This document shows positions 46,311 through 54,373 of a DNA stretch of 64,000 nt, piece after piece; position 1 is the stretch's first letter; each line of letters starts with the position of its first letter. This stretch comes from Bradyrhizobium embrapense (GTDB lineage: Bacteria; Pseudomonadota; Alphaproteobacteria; Rhizobiales; Xanthobacteraceae). A model generated the notes under the pieces. That model saw nothing but the letters and a program-made list of their open reading frames with translations, ran no database searches and was not told where the DNA came from. The stretch is taken from assembly GCF_001189235.2 (NCBI RefSeq), contig NZ_LFIP02000001.1:620001-684000 (forward strand). The letters are read 5' to 3'. A program made the position numbers and the translations under genes.

Positions 46311-46714
46311 ATCGGTCGTCTCGTGGGCTTCATCTCACCCATTCTCGCTTCCTCTTTGTGACAAGGTTCTTGAGTCGACGCCGTGACGCGTCATCCGCGA
46401 GGAGAATTCCGGTACGCCTCTTGCGCGCTCATCGGCGGCACAAACTCGCGCAGCAAGGCAGCGCGGTCGCCGTCGCGGCACATCTTTCCATCGGATGGAC
46501 GGAGCCACATCACAGGCACTATCGCGTGGTCCAGTCGCCCATCGCGCCGAGACCGACAATCGGCTCTTCAAACGACGGAGATACCCTGAAAATCAGCGCA
46601 CAACGGCGCGCAAAGATCCGCCCGATTGATGGTATGTTGGCCGGCTGCGACGGCTTGATCAGAGTGTAGGATACCGCTCCGCTCCTTTCCAAAGCGGCGC
46701 AAGATGCGCAAAAT
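46311..46714. other. Spacer left of the DUF736 gene
   Basis: Only poor-quality open frames overlap here; nothing recognisable was found. The right end of the insertion element falls somewhere in its first part. Confidence 0.35.
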
Positions 46715-46738
46715 GCCCCGCCTCTGGCGAGGCGGGGC
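46715..46738 (-). terminator. Intrinsic terminator of the DUF736 gene
   Basis: GCCCCGCCTC (46715-46724) pairs perfectly with GAGGCGGGGC (46729-46738) across a TGGC loop. Read on the minus strand, ATTTT follows. It lies 16 bases after the DUF736 stop. Confidence 0.8.
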
Positions 46739-46754
46739 CGATGATCTGTCAGGA

Positions 46755-47066
46755 TCAGTCGCCGCTGCGGCGGGACCAGATCAGGCTGAAACCATCCTCG
46801 CCTTCGACCTTCACCAGCGAGGCGTAGATCGGGGCGGGGAAGCTCGGATCGTCGAGCTTGACCGAGAGATATTCGCGATCGCTGTCGCGGACGGTCTTCT
46901 TCCAGGCGGCGCCGAACTCGGTCGCGCCGGCGAAGATCCGGTAGTCGGGAGCCTTGTCGTTGTCCTTCTCGGACGCTGCGAACTTGGCCTTGATGTTGAG
47001 CGTCAGCGTCTTGATCGAGCCGGTGTAGCCGTTCTCTGATGCGGTGAAAGTGCCGATGGTCGCCAT
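46755..47066 (-). CDS. DUF736 protein
   Basis: A 103-residue single-domain protein starting at 47066 with [18 protein letters not shown], a clear DUF736 N-terminus, and ending [20 protein letters not shown] lies six bases upstream. DUF736 genes are nearly constant companions of conjugation modules in alphaproteobacterial ICEs and plasmids; the function is unknown. It has its own strong terminator and a striking palindromic leader, so it is probably a single-gene, highly expressed transcript. Confidence 0.88.
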   Translation of the reverse strand: MATIGTFTASENGYTGSIKTLTLNIKAKFAASEKDNDKAPDYRIFAGATEFGAAWKKTVRDSDREYLSVKLDDPSFPAPIYASLVKVEGEDGFSLIWSRRSGD

Positions 47067-47366
47067 GATGATCTCCGTCTGTTTTGCTCGGGCCGCGTCC
47101 ATCGCAGCCTCGATGGCGATCCCTTGCCCGGGGGGCGATCGGCCCGCAGCCTTTGGGGCCCGCAGCGCAAGCGGAGGACGGCGACAAGCCTGCTTTTTTG
47201 TCTTCCCGCGAGGAATGCCGCCACTTCGCGGCAGGGGAAAAAAGCAGGCGTGAGCCGTTGCGGGAAGGCGATCGAGGCGCTTGCCGTCCCCCGGGCTTGA
47301 TCAGCCCAATCGTGACTGGGCTGGACGCGGCCCGAGCAAACGGACGGAGCTGGCCGTGGCAACCAC
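47058..47366. repeat. Large imperfect palindrome upstream of DUF736
   Basis: The 5' end and leader of DUF736 (minus strand, from about 47141 to 47058) are mirrored on the plus strand at about 47286-47366. Both read CCCCCGGGC, then GGACGCGGCCCGAGCAAA, then GACGGAG, then a start-like codon followed by GCNACC. The perfectly paired hairpin at 47188-47249 lies close to the centre of symmetry. The plus-strand arm leads into a GTG-started frame (47356-47487) of unknown meaning, perhaps a decayed divergent gene. Confidence 0.6.
47188..47249. promoter_or_regulatory. Long hairpin in the DUF736 upstream region
   Basis: GCCTGCTTTTTT (47188-47199) is repeated as its exact reverse complement AAAAAAGCAGGC (47238-47249). 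Inside, after a six-by-six mismatch, CCGCGA pairs with TCGCGG. It starts about 120 bases upstream of the DUF736 start. It could be a bidirectional terminator, an attenuator or a protein-binding site. Confidence 0.65.
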
Positions 47367-47738
47367 CTCTGAGCAGCGCCAGCAGCTGGCTGGGTCGGCG
47401 AAGGACAAGCCAATGCCCGCAGGTCAATCACGGCGAGACGCAGCCGCACAGCGCAAAGGAACCTGGCCGCATTTTTCGCGAGAATGAACCGGCAATACCC
47501 CCGGAATTTCCGTCACAGTGCGCTCTTTACAGCGCGGCGGCATGACAGGATCGAAGCGGCCGGTCTGGTTGGCTTGCCCGGCAAAGCAAGGCGCGACACT
47601 CTCCCGGAACTGCGGCGCTTGGCGTTGATCGCGCGGATCGCTCGCCTGACCGGAGGAAGGGTTTGCGTTGCGCCTCGCCACTTGGTGCATCCATGAGATC
47701 GGCTACGCGCTGTCAGGCGCGCAGCCGGTTCTTGGAGC
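47367..47738. other. Spacer right of the palindrome
   Basis: Apart from the short plus-strand frame MATTSEQRQQLAGSAKD-like (GTG at 47356, stop at 47487), nothing is recognised. That frame has no family resemblance I can name. Confidence 0.35.
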
Positions 47739-47939
47739 CTATCGGAGCCGCTCACGTGGCTCCCTGGTTTGCTGCCCTGCGCCTTGCTTCGGATCGCGAT
47801 CGGCGCCATCTGGCTGAATCACAACGCGCCGTTCGTAGTGATCAGCGAGTTGCAGCAGACGTTTCCTGATGAAGGGATCTGCCTGTTCGGCGAGCGCCCG
47901 CACGGTCCGCGCTCTCTCTTTGCAAAAGTCGTCGTCCAT
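47739..47939 (-). CDS. Small conserved-type protein of unknown function
   Basis: A 66-residue protein beginning MDDDFCKERARTVRALAEQADPF and continuing IRKRLLQLADHYERR, a helical N-terminal half of a kind common among small Bradyrhizobium proteins, with a polar low-complexity tail. Function unknown. It is not obviously part of the transfer machinery. Confidence 0.6.
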   Translation of the reverse strand: MDDDFCKERARTVRALAEQADPFIRKRLLQLADHYERRVVIQPDGADRDPKQGAGQQTREPRERLR

Positions 47940-48051
47940 GGCGTCCCACTGAATTCACAGCAGGATAGGCCGGCTCGGCTGGGCCCGCGTTTGACCTAAA
48001 TCATATTGCCATGGCTTTTCCCCGCAATTCGCAGGCATTTGGCAATAGTCG

Positions 48052-48303
48052 TCACACAATGAACACGACGCCAACCCAGTCGCCTTCGCGCCAAACGACG
48101 CTGCACGTGTAGGTCTTGCTGGGCGGAACGATAAGCGTGAATTGGTCGGGAAGAGAGGATGGCGGTTCGTCTGCCTTGAGCGCTGCGCCATGCGCGGTGA
48201 TATCGCGCACGAGGCAGCACAATGACAAGTCACCAAACCTGATCAGCGCATTGTCGAGCGATGGATTGCGGACAGACCTTCGTCTGTCCGGAAGAACAAT
48301 CAT
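48052..48303 (-). CDS. PilZ-domain protein
   Basis: An 83-residue single PilZ domain. The N-terminal arginine motif RRRSVRN is near residue 7, DITAHGAAL near residue 35 stands for the [D/N]xSxxG element, and the end WREGDWVGVVFIV is typical. PilZ domains bind cyclic di-GMP; the second motif here has alanine in place of serine (DITAHG), so binding is uncertain. Small stand-alone PilZ proteins are frequent in Bradyrhizobium. Confidence 0.75.
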   Translation of the reverse strand: MIVLPDRRRSVRNPSLDNALIRFGDLSLCCLVRDITAHGAALKADEPPSSLPDQFTLIVPPSKTYTCSVVWREGDWVGVVFIV

Positions 48304-48392
48304 GTCGTGCCCTCAATAATCAATGCAAAATAACACCGTTGCCGTACGAGATACGTTGCGTGTCCACTAACGACGGAACTCCACGCGCGGCA

Positions 48393-48803
48393 TCATGCCG
48401 TGCGCCGATTGGATCGACCTTTCCCGCGACGGCGCCGCGGCCCGTTGCGGCGGTGCCCACGCGGAAGATCAGATGATTTCGCCGTATTTCTTGCGGCGGG
48501 CTCGCTCGTTGGCGGAGCGTCGACCGGGCGAAGCGGCGACCTTCGAACAGCGACCGCCGTTTGAAGTGCGGCGAGGAATTGCCGTCCCTCTTCCGTGATC
48601 TCCCAACCTTCTGCATCGCGAACCACAAATTTGGCTGAGAAGATGTTCAGGTCAGGCGCATGTTCGGCCAATCGCTTCACGCGATCAGTCCAGTCTTTAC
48701 CGCTGTTCATCAGTATTTCGACCGCGTGCCGAACTTCGGCGACGGAGGCCCGCCCAGTGGGCTGGCCATCCAGCACTTTCAGGACGGTCAGCTGGAAAGA
48801 CAA
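48393..48803 (-). CDS. Unknown protein with winged-helix-like N-terminus, TTG start
   Basis: A 136-residue protein beginning MSFQLTVLKVLDGQPTGRASVAEVRHAV and continuing GKDWTDRVKRLAEHAPDLNIF..VVRDAEGWEITEEGRQFL, which reads like a winged helix. The C-terminal 45 residues are basic and arginine-rich. The TTG at 48803 is the only start-like codon between an in-frame upstream stop and the conserved-looking region, and GGAAG lies against it. Function unknown. Confidence 0.65.
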   Translation of the reverse strand: MSFQLTVLKVLDGQPTGRASVAEVRHAVEILMNSGKDWTDRVKRLAEHAPDLNIFSAKFVVRDAEGWEITEEGRQFLAALQTAVAVRRSPLRPVDAPPTSEPAARNTAKSSDLPRGHRRNGPRRRRGKGRSNRRTA

Positions 48804-49042
48804 CTTCCACGTCTCCGGTCAGGCTGGATGGGAAGTGTCGACCAGAGAGGTTAATCTCCGATCAAGGATTGCTTATCAAATGACTAATGAGCGCTTGGAT
48901 CAGGCATAGCCCATGGGTGTCGGCCATTGCGCGAGATTGGTCCAAACAGGACCGGCAAATCGAGTAGCGAGGCGCCGGTTTTCACCTCGCCGCTCGATCA
49001 GCTCGGTCAGCGATTGCGATAGCATCGACTTCGACCCGCAGC

Positions 49043-49582
49043 TCAAAAGTCCGGCTTCCAGGTCCAGAGCGGGCGAGCGACGCCGAGAATATCGCAGCGC
49101 AGGACCGGCCCGAAATACCTCGAATCGAACGAGAGAGGGTGCGGCTGCAGCAGAAAATACTCCCCCTCGATAAGCCGCATGCAGCCCTCCCAGGACGGCA
49201 ACGGCCGGCCTGCGTGGTCCTTCTCCTGCACTTCGGCCGCGACCTTGCCACCTATCGAAATCGCATCCATCGGTTGCCTGGAGCGGCAGACCTCCTCGCC
49301 AGCGACCGCGGCCACCCGCTTGAGCAGCGGCACCGACGGTGGCGCGATCTCGTGCGCGACGATCAGAAGCTCGATCGGAGGCGGCGGCCTCAGCACCGCA
49401 AGCTCCCCCCTTGTCGGCAGACGCTGCTCGAGCACATAGAAGCCGAGCGGCGCGCTGCCGGAAGCATTGTAGATCACAAGCGGCACGCGATCGGCAAAGG
49501 CAACGGACAGCGTGACGATGCCGCCGCACATGGTCGCAAGGATCGCGGCCCTCCTGAAGCGACGGCGTGGATCAATCCGCAT
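49043..49582 (-). CDS. traF: TraF-like S26-family signal peptidase
   Basis: A 179-residue protein with one N-terminal membrane helix (AAILATMCGGIVTLSVAF) and the S26 peptidase elements: the catalytic serine in NASGSAPLGFY near residue 45, the lysine in LLKRVAAVAGEEV near residue 88 and a C-terminal FFLLQPHPLSFDSRYFGPV-like box (EYFLLQPHPLSFDSRY). TraF matures or cyclises the conjugative pilin in related systems. It overlaps the RdfS-like gene by 11 bases, and its ribosome site lies in a hairpin. Confidence 0.88.
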   Translation of the reverse strand: MRIDPRRRFRRAAILATMCGGIVTLSVAFADRVPLVIYNASGSAPLGFYVLEQRLPTRGELAVLRPPPPIELLIVAHEIAPPSVPLLKRVAAVAGEEVCRSRQPMDAISIGGKVAAEVQEKDHAGRPLPSWEGCMRLIEGEYFLLQPHPLSFDSRYFGPVLRCDILGVARPLWTWKPDF

Positions 49583-49790
49583 CGGAGGTCGACCTCCGCT
49601 TGCTGGCTTGCGAGAATTCCACGAGGTCCTCGATGTGATAGCGGACGTAGCGGCCGTGCTTTCGATAAACCGGCCCGCGTCCTTGCACCCGCATTTTCTC
49701 CAGCGTGTTCTTGGTGAGCCTGAGCCAGGCGGCCGCTTCCGTCGTATTCAGAAACGGCTTGTCAGGCTGCTTGTCTTCCATTTTCGTCAT
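49572..49790 (-). CDS. Excisionase-type helix-turn-helix protein, RdfS-like
   Basis: A 72-residue protein with the helix-turn-helix pattern FLNTTEAAAWLRLTKNTLEKMR and the wing GPVYRKHGRYVRYHIEDLVEF, that is the MerR/AlpA-like excisionase fold. In alphaproteobacterial ICEs the equivalent gene often encodes RdfS, which promotes excision and is the target of FseA. The start at 49790 is followed by another Met at 49781; an upstream extension to 49829 is less likely. In many elements repA follows; here traF does. Confidence 0.75.
   Translation of the reverse strand: MTKMEDKQPDKPFLNTTEAAAWLRLTKNTLEKMRVQGRGPVYRKHGRYVRYHIEDLVEFSQASKRRSTSDAD
49583..49598 (-). promoter_or_regulatory. Palindrome enclosing the traF ribosome-binding site
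   Basis: CGGAGGTCGACCTCCG is a perfect 16-base palindrome directly upstream of the traF ATG and inside the last codons of the RdfS-like gene. Folded, it makes a six-base stem with a TCGA loop that hides GGAGG. Ribosomes finishing the upstream gene would open it, so traF translation is probably coupled. Confidence 0.5.
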
Positions 49791-49945
49791 GTTTGTCCGG
49801 TACTCCCTCGCACAGAGCCCGCAAGACACGGGATGCGAGGAGCAGCGTCGTCAGATCGCGCTGGAATCCGAGTGGCGAAGATCAGTCGGCGCGGTTTGCC
49901 ACCCCGCGCGGGCAGATCTCGTCCAGCGAGAGGCAGGCCGCCCAC

Positions 49946-50773
49946 TCAGCCGAGCAGATCGCGGTACCCGCCCTTCATCAGCTCGGTGCCCTTGGCGACC
50001 AGCCGCCGGGTCCGGTCCTTCAGAAACTGGCTTGGCCCCTGCCAGTCCTCGGCGACCATCTTCGCGCCGAAGATCGTGGTTGCGATCTGCCGATAGGTCT
50101 TGCCGTTCAGGCTTTCGTCGAGCGCAAGCAGCGCCTGGCGAAGCCGCTCGTCGCCGCCAAACACTGAGGTCTCAGGCGGCGCCGTCCCGCTCACCATGAA
50201 GCGCTGCAATCGCTTCAAGAGCTCCGTCTGGTCCGCAAGATCGGACAGCCTTTCGAGCTCGAAGGCTGGTCGGAACCGCCGGGTCAGAACCCGGAGATCG
50301 TGGAGCTGGACCGCGACGTGGACGCCTCTGCCCTTCAGCAGCACGAGCACCCGACCGTCAGCGTCGATCACCGCGTGGCGCTCGACCCTGAAATCGGCGA
50401 GCAAGTTCGGTGGCTCCTTGTCGCCCTCGCGCGGTGGCAGCGCCCTCAGCCGCACTGCGCGTTTCAATGCGCGCGCATGCCAGAACACCGGCGCCTCGCG
50501 CGCGGCGAGCACTGGGTCCGCGAACGCCAGAAGCCCCCATTTTTCGGCAAGCGGGAACCGGCGCGGTAGCTGCAGTAGCCGCGTGCCGTCCATAAGCGTG
50601 AGGCACGGCGGATGACGCGGGACGGAGCGACGCCAGTCCGCGGCGTAGTCGGCGTTACGGCGCAGGAACTCCCATGCCCAGTCGGCGGCGTCGAAGCGGA
50701 CCTGACCGGGAGCCGCTTCGCCGCCGTCGCGCCGAGCTCGCCTGTGCTGCCACATGTTCAAGAGGGCCACCAC
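49946..50773 (-). CDS. FseA-like DUF2285 activator, N- and C-terminal parts fused
   Basis: A 275-residue protein. The N-terminal part (WAWEFLRRNADYAADWRR near residue 32) resembles the Msi172/DUF6499 domain. The C-terminal part (ETSVFGGDERLRQALLALDESLNGKTYRQIATTIFGAKMVAEDW, about residues 205-250) is DUF2285, as in Msi171. In Mesorhizobium loti R7A the two are joined into FseA by a programmed frameshift and activate rdfS; here they are one continuous frame. GTG at 50773 is taken as start; an ATG at 50755 is possible. It lies upstream of the RdfS-like gene in the same direction. Confidence 0.8.
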   Translation of the reverse strand: MVALLNMWQHRRARRDGGEAAPGQVRFDAADWAWEFLRRNADYAADWRRSVPRHPPCLTLMDGTRLLQLPRRFPLAEKWGLLAFADPVLAAREAPVFWHARALKRAVRLRALPPREGDKEPPNLLADFRVERHAVIDADGRVLVLLKGRGVHVAVQLHDLRVLTRRFRPAFELERLSDLADQTELLKRLQRFMVSGTAPPETSVFGGDERLRQALLALDESLNGKTYRQIATTIFGAKMVAEDWQGPSQFLKDRTRRLVAKGTELMKGGYRDLLG

Positions 50774-51086
50774 GCCTTGAGGTTGCGCTTATGATCGTTT
50801 CGGCCGATTGGGGCAAGAGCACGGCTCCTCAACCTCACTCACCGAACGCGGGGCACGACCGCATAGCCGGAAGCCTGCCGACGAGCCGGCAACCCTATCT
50901 CCGGAGAGGCGCAGCAGCCGCGCAGCAAGCGCGGGACGCGAAGATCGCTGATTGGCGCTCGACGCTCAGGGCACCGCGTTAACCCGACCTGGTATCAATC
51001 TTGCTAGTTTCAGATTAGCTTGGCGGTGCGCGCGCAGATTCACGGCGTTCGCATATTCGTCGAGCCAGCCAAACCACGAGGACGAC
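50774..51086. other. Spacer upstream of the lysine-rich peptide gene
   Basis: No gene, terminator or operator was recognised in these 313 bases. It is expected to hold the promoters of the divergent FseA-like and lysine-rich genes. Confidence 0.35.
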
Positions 51087-51161
51087 ATGGCCAAGAAAGC
51101 GAAGAAGGCGGCGAAGGCGACCAAGAAGGTCGCCAAGAAAACCAAGAAGATGAAGAAGTAG
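51087..51161 (+). CDS. Lysine-rich histone-H1-like 24-residue peptide
   Basis: A 24-codon frame with GAGG upstream encodes MAKKAKKAAKATKKVAKK followed by TKKMKK; 13 of 24 residues are lysine and most of the rest are alanine, threonine or valine. The composition matches the tail repeats of bacterial histone-H1-like proteins and of short nucleoid-associated peptides annotated in Bradyrhizobium. Its plus orientation is unusual in this minus-strand neighbourhood. A nucleic-acid-binding role is inferred from composition only. Confidence 0.55.
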   Translation: MAKKAKKAAKATKKVAKKTKKMKK

Positions 51162-51411
51162 CGCGCGTTTGTTGGCGCCCAGGCCGCCGCGGCATCGCCG
51201 GTCGCACCGATTACGACGATGACGTAACCCATCGCAAGATGGCCTTCCGAAAGCCGCGGCGACGATCAGGCCGGCCCCATGTGCACACGGCTCGAGCGGC
51301 CACTGGATTGATGCACATGGGTCCGGTTTCTTGTGAACCGGCTGTTCGGACCCTTTCTGCAACGCGTGTCGTTTCGCACCGTCCCGCCGCCCCGCCCCCG
51401 AAAGCCGCGCG

Positions 51412-51996
51412 CTATCGCTGCCCGCCCTTCGGCCTCTCGGAGCAGCCATTAGGCCGGCCTCCGGCGCCGACGCATTGACGGTAGCGCCACGGCTCGACGA
51501 ATTCTCCGTTCCAAATGCCGCTTCGCTTGCTTCGCGCTTCGGCTTCGGCTGACGCGTAATCACCTTTGCTGTAGCGCGGCCAGTCGATCGCAAGCCCGCC
51601 GCGCACCAGCCAGTCGGCCAGATCGACCTTCCCGGCGCTGCAGACTGCCACGGACCGCCCGTAGCGGTCGAGATCGACCTCCACGCAGGCCACGGTCTGC
51701 CGGCCGATGAACGCGCCCAGCGCGTTCGCGGCCAACTGGCCACAGCGATAGTGCCCGCCATGCGGATCGCGGCAGAGCTGGTCGTGCTCCGGCGCGTCGA
51801 TCCCGTAGAGACGCACGCGCGTGCCATGGATTTCAATGGTATCACCGTCGATCACGCTCGCTTGCCCGGCGATGTCGCCGGCGCTGGCCTGACTGGCCGG
51901 TATCGCGGCGATCACGAGCTGTGCGAATGCGCGGCCTGCAAGCCGCCGCCATCCCGGGATCCGGTCCGACCGCGCAACGCCCGATACTTGCGACAT
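51412..51996 (-). CDS. Exported thermonuclease-family (SNase-like) protein
   Basis: A 194-residue protein with an N-terminal signal region ending near ASQASA and a staphylococcal-nuclease fold: VIDGDTIEIHGTRVRLYGIDAPE near residues 47-70, then DRYGRSVAVC and the C-terminal EAEARSKRSGIWNG. The catalytic Arg, Glu and Arg equivalents are visible in RVRLYGIDAPE, APEHD and RYGR. Such nuclease genes commonly accompany ICE backbones. Confidence 0.85.
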   Translation of the reverse strand: MSQVSGVARSDRIPGWRRLAGRAFAQLVIAAIPASQASAGDIAGQASVIDGDTIEIHGTRVRLYGIDAPEHDQLCRDPHGGHYRCGQLAANALGAFIGRQTVACVEVDLDRYGRSVAVCSAGKVDLADWLVRGGLAIDWPRYSKGDYASAEAEARSKRSGIWNGEFVEPWRYRQCVGAGGRPNGCSERPKGGQR

Positions 51997-52453
51997 GCTC
52001 TCGCGACATTCTCCCGTTTACCGGTCCATATGTCCGGCCGGCGGCCTATGGCCCCCCGACCGTCAGCGAGGAAACGACCCGCGCCAGCATCACGAGCGTC
52101 GCGGTCAACGTCGCCCCTCCGACCGCGCATTGCGCTAGGCACCGCTTCACCATGGCTCCGCCGTCAACAAAGATGCTGAATGCATTTGGCATGGGCCAGC
52201 TCCGTCCAGTTCCTTCCGAGGATCGAGCCGGATTCATAGTCTGAGTCGCGGAGCCACCGCCGCAAGCTTATTTCCCGGGCGTTAGGGTTTGATTCACGAC
52301 TCGGGGACTCCCGACAAGCGGTGGCGGCGGAGGTTTCTAGGGCGAATCGGTGCACCAAATCGATTCGGCCGTTCGGCCGCTCCCAGCGTCATGAGCATGC
52401 GGCGCCCACTCCTGCACAGCGTCACCGCCGCCTCTGCTCTTTCCCTCCCCGCG
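51997..52453. other. Spacer between thermonuclease and ardC genes
   Basis: Only a possible 35-codon membrane peptide frame (52046-52153, minus strand) is worth noting; the rest is featureless to me. Confidence 0.35.
52046..52153 (-). CDS. Very small hydrophobic open frame (doubtful)
   Basis: A 35-residue frame starting MVKRCLAQCAVGGATLTATLV with one membrane-like segment. A GGCGGAG-like box precedes the start. There is no family match; it is retained only because the pattern (basic start, single helix) resembles other Bradyrhizobium micropeptides. Confidence 0.25.
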   Translation of the reverse strand: MVKRCLAQCAVGGATLTATLVMLARVVSSLTVGGP

Positions 52454-53464
52454 TCAACCGGGCCGTCGCAGATGGTCGTCCGCGCCGCCGGCGATCATAT
52501 CCGACACATCGACAGCTGCCGCCGAGACAGCGAGGCCCTGCGGGCGGAAAGCCAGCAGGAAGTCCGCAGCCTTTGAAGCCCTGCTTGCGGCGTGGAAGAT
52601 CGCGCGGTTGTCGCCGCGCAAAACATCGATCCAGTTGCCGATATAATCGGCATGCCGGACCGTCGGAAAAATGGAGAGCGTCGCGCAGACGAATGCCGCC
52701 GTCATCTCGGCGACCAGTTCCTCGCTGGCGTAGGGCCTCGATCCGAAACTGCCGGTCTGGTCGCGCTTCAACCGGCTGGCGTGACCGGTCCAATGCCCGA
52801 GCTCATGGAACAGGGTCCGGTAGTAGTTGATCTGGTCGAAGAAGACCGGCTGCGGCGGCAGCTGGATGTAATCCCGGTCGCGCTCGTAATAGGCCTCGGC
52901 TCCGCCATGGCGGATGTCCGCGAGCGTCGCACGGGCAAGCGCCTCGGCCTTCGACACGATCTCCCGCTCGGGCAGAGCCGATGCCTGGTCGTGACAACGG
53001 TCCGGCAGGCCGTCGCATTGGGCGATGTTGAACACCGTATAGCGCCGCAGAAACGCGACCGCTTGCGGCTCGACCGCCTCGCTTGGCGCGGAAGACGGAT
53101 CAAATTGCGACTTCGTCCGGCGCTCCTTGGGCACGAACCTGTCAGCATAGCAGATGCCGACGCCATATTCGCCCTTGCGAACCGTTCCGCCGAGCGTGAT
53201 GGCCTGCCGGAAGGTCAGCCACTTCTGCGAGGGATAGCCTTCGTCGAACAGCCGGCCCCAAAGGATCAGGATGTTGATCCCGGAATAGGTCCGGCCGGTC
53301 GCCACGTTGCGCGGCAGGCCGATGGCGGATTGCTCCACGCCGCTTCCCCAGGGCTGCACCCACGGCACGATGCCCTGCTCGAGTTCGGCAATGATCCGGT
53401 CGGTGACTTCGTCATAAAGCGTCGCGCGCGGCCTCTCCGCGCGCAGGCCTTGCTTCTTTGACAT
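52454..53464 (-). CDS. ardC: ArdC-like antirestriction / ssDNA-binding zincin protein
   Basis: A 336-residue protein. The start at 53464 (MSKKQGLRAERP) avoids an unlikely extension to 53605. The N-terminal DUF1738 domain (residues about 15-140) has ELEQGIVPWVQPW and RNVATGRTYSGINILIL. The C-terminal metallopeptidase-like domain has FHELGHWTGHASRL (HExxH) near residue 220 and EELVAEMTAAFV. ArdC proteins coat incoming single-stranded DNA and protect it from restriction. It fits an early-transfer function for the element. Confidence 0.88.
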   Translation of the reverse strand: MSKKQGLRAERPRATLYDEVTDRIIAELEQGIVPWVQPWGSGVEQSAIGLPRNVATGRTYSGINILILWGRLFDEGYPSQKWLTFRQAITLGGTVRKGEYGVGICYADRFVPKERRTKSQFDPSSAPSEAVEPQAVAFLRRYTVFNIAQCDGLPDRCHDQASALPEREIVSKAEALARATLADIRHGGAEAYYERDRDYIQLPPQPVFFDQINYYRTLFHELGHWTGHASRLKRDQTGSFGSRPYASEELVAEMTAAFVCATLSIFPTVRHADYIGNWIDVLRGDNRAIFHAASRASKAADFLLAFRPQGLAVSAAAVDVSDMIAGGADDHLRRPG

Positions 53465-53769
53465 GCTTCTCGTCCTTGCTTTCTTCCCCCGCGCAGGTCC
53501 CCGAAGGTGGGGTGGGCGGCGAAAAGCGACCGGACAGCCCCGAACGCAGAGGCACGCCGCACCGGAACGGCCGGAGCGGCAGCGGAGGACCGCGCTGAAA
53601 GACAAGATTGCAAGGAGGAATTGATCGAAGCGCGGTTGCGGCTGGCCGGTTCGGGGCTATACGGGAGCGCCGCCCATCCCGCCGATGGGGATAGCAAACA
53701 AAAGAGCGCCGGCCGCTTGAGGCCGGCTCAGCGCCGCCCCGCGAAATGCGCGACCGTCCTCATCACGGG
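53465..53769. other. ardC upstream spacer
   Basis: No gene is present. The part closest to ardC (about 53475-53535) reads, on the minus strand, CGCGGGGGAAGAAAGCAAGG near its end, which loosely resembles CGCGGGAAGACAAAAAAGCAGG in the DUF736 leader; a shared regulatory element is possible but weakly supported. Confidence 0.35.
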
Positions 53770-54306
53770 TCAGCCCAAGAATTGTCTAACCATTTGCCTG
53801 AGAGCCCGGTCGCCGATCTGAACCGACCACTCCAGCACGGTTTGGCGGAGGGTCGTTGGTATGACGCCGTGAAGGACAAGCCGCTTGATAACCAGGGCCT
53901 CGTCGCCCTCGCACCGCTGGCACGACAGATCGAGCAGCAATCGCACATTGTAGCCAAGCCACGCCCCCTGCAGCGCGAGCATCAAGATGTCCTCGTCGAT
54001 CCAGCCCCCGCCCAAGAGAACGCAGCAGCCCTGTGAGGCTTCCATATCGGCGATGAATTCAGTATCCGTCCAAAGATCGAGCGGGTCACTCGAAAGACGG
54101 CTGATCGATGGGTCCAGGGCAGCCGAGCCGAGGTCTCCAATAGCGAAGGCCCGGATAGCGAACCACGCATGGCAGGCAGCAAGAAGCCTGAGGCTTTCTC
54201 TCGCTTTTCGCGCCCGCGCACAGGCTTCACCTGCTGAAAAGACCCAGGCAGGATTCACAAGAACAACCCTGCTCGTTCGAGAATCTGCCAGCATGCCCGA
54301 AACCAA
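53770..54306 (-). CDS. Isochorismatase-fold (YcaC-like) protein lacking catalytic residues
   Basis: A 178-residue protein. The C-terminal half reads LALQGAWLGYNVRLLLDLS and LVLHGVIPTTLRQTVLEWS, as in YcaC-like hydrolases. The first-strand aspartate is replaced (VVLVNPAWVF), and the catalytic cysteine of the TEVCV-type motif is absent (GGGWIDEDIL), so enzymatic activity is unlikely. It lies 67 bases behind the acyl-homoserine-lactone synthase gene in the same direction and may have been recruited as a regulator or ligand binder. Confidence 0.5.
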   Translation of the reverse strand: MVSGMLADSRTSRVVLVNPAWVFSAGEACARARKARESLRLLAACHAWFAIRAFAIGDLGSAALDPSISRLSSDPLDLWTDTEFIADMEASQGCCVLLGGGWIDEDILMLALQGAWLGYNVRLLLDLSCQRCEGDEALVIKRLVLHGVIPTTLRQTVLEWSVQIGDRALRQMVRQFLG

Positions 54307-54373
54307 TCGACTTTAGACAATTCCTTACCGTGATACGCCGAGCCATCATGCTCCGCCTGCGAAAGACGCCAGC

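Noticed and set aside
46519..47427. A 302-codon minus-strand frame overlapping DUF736
   Set aside because: It runs through the terminator and the DUF736 gene in another frame and shows no domain.
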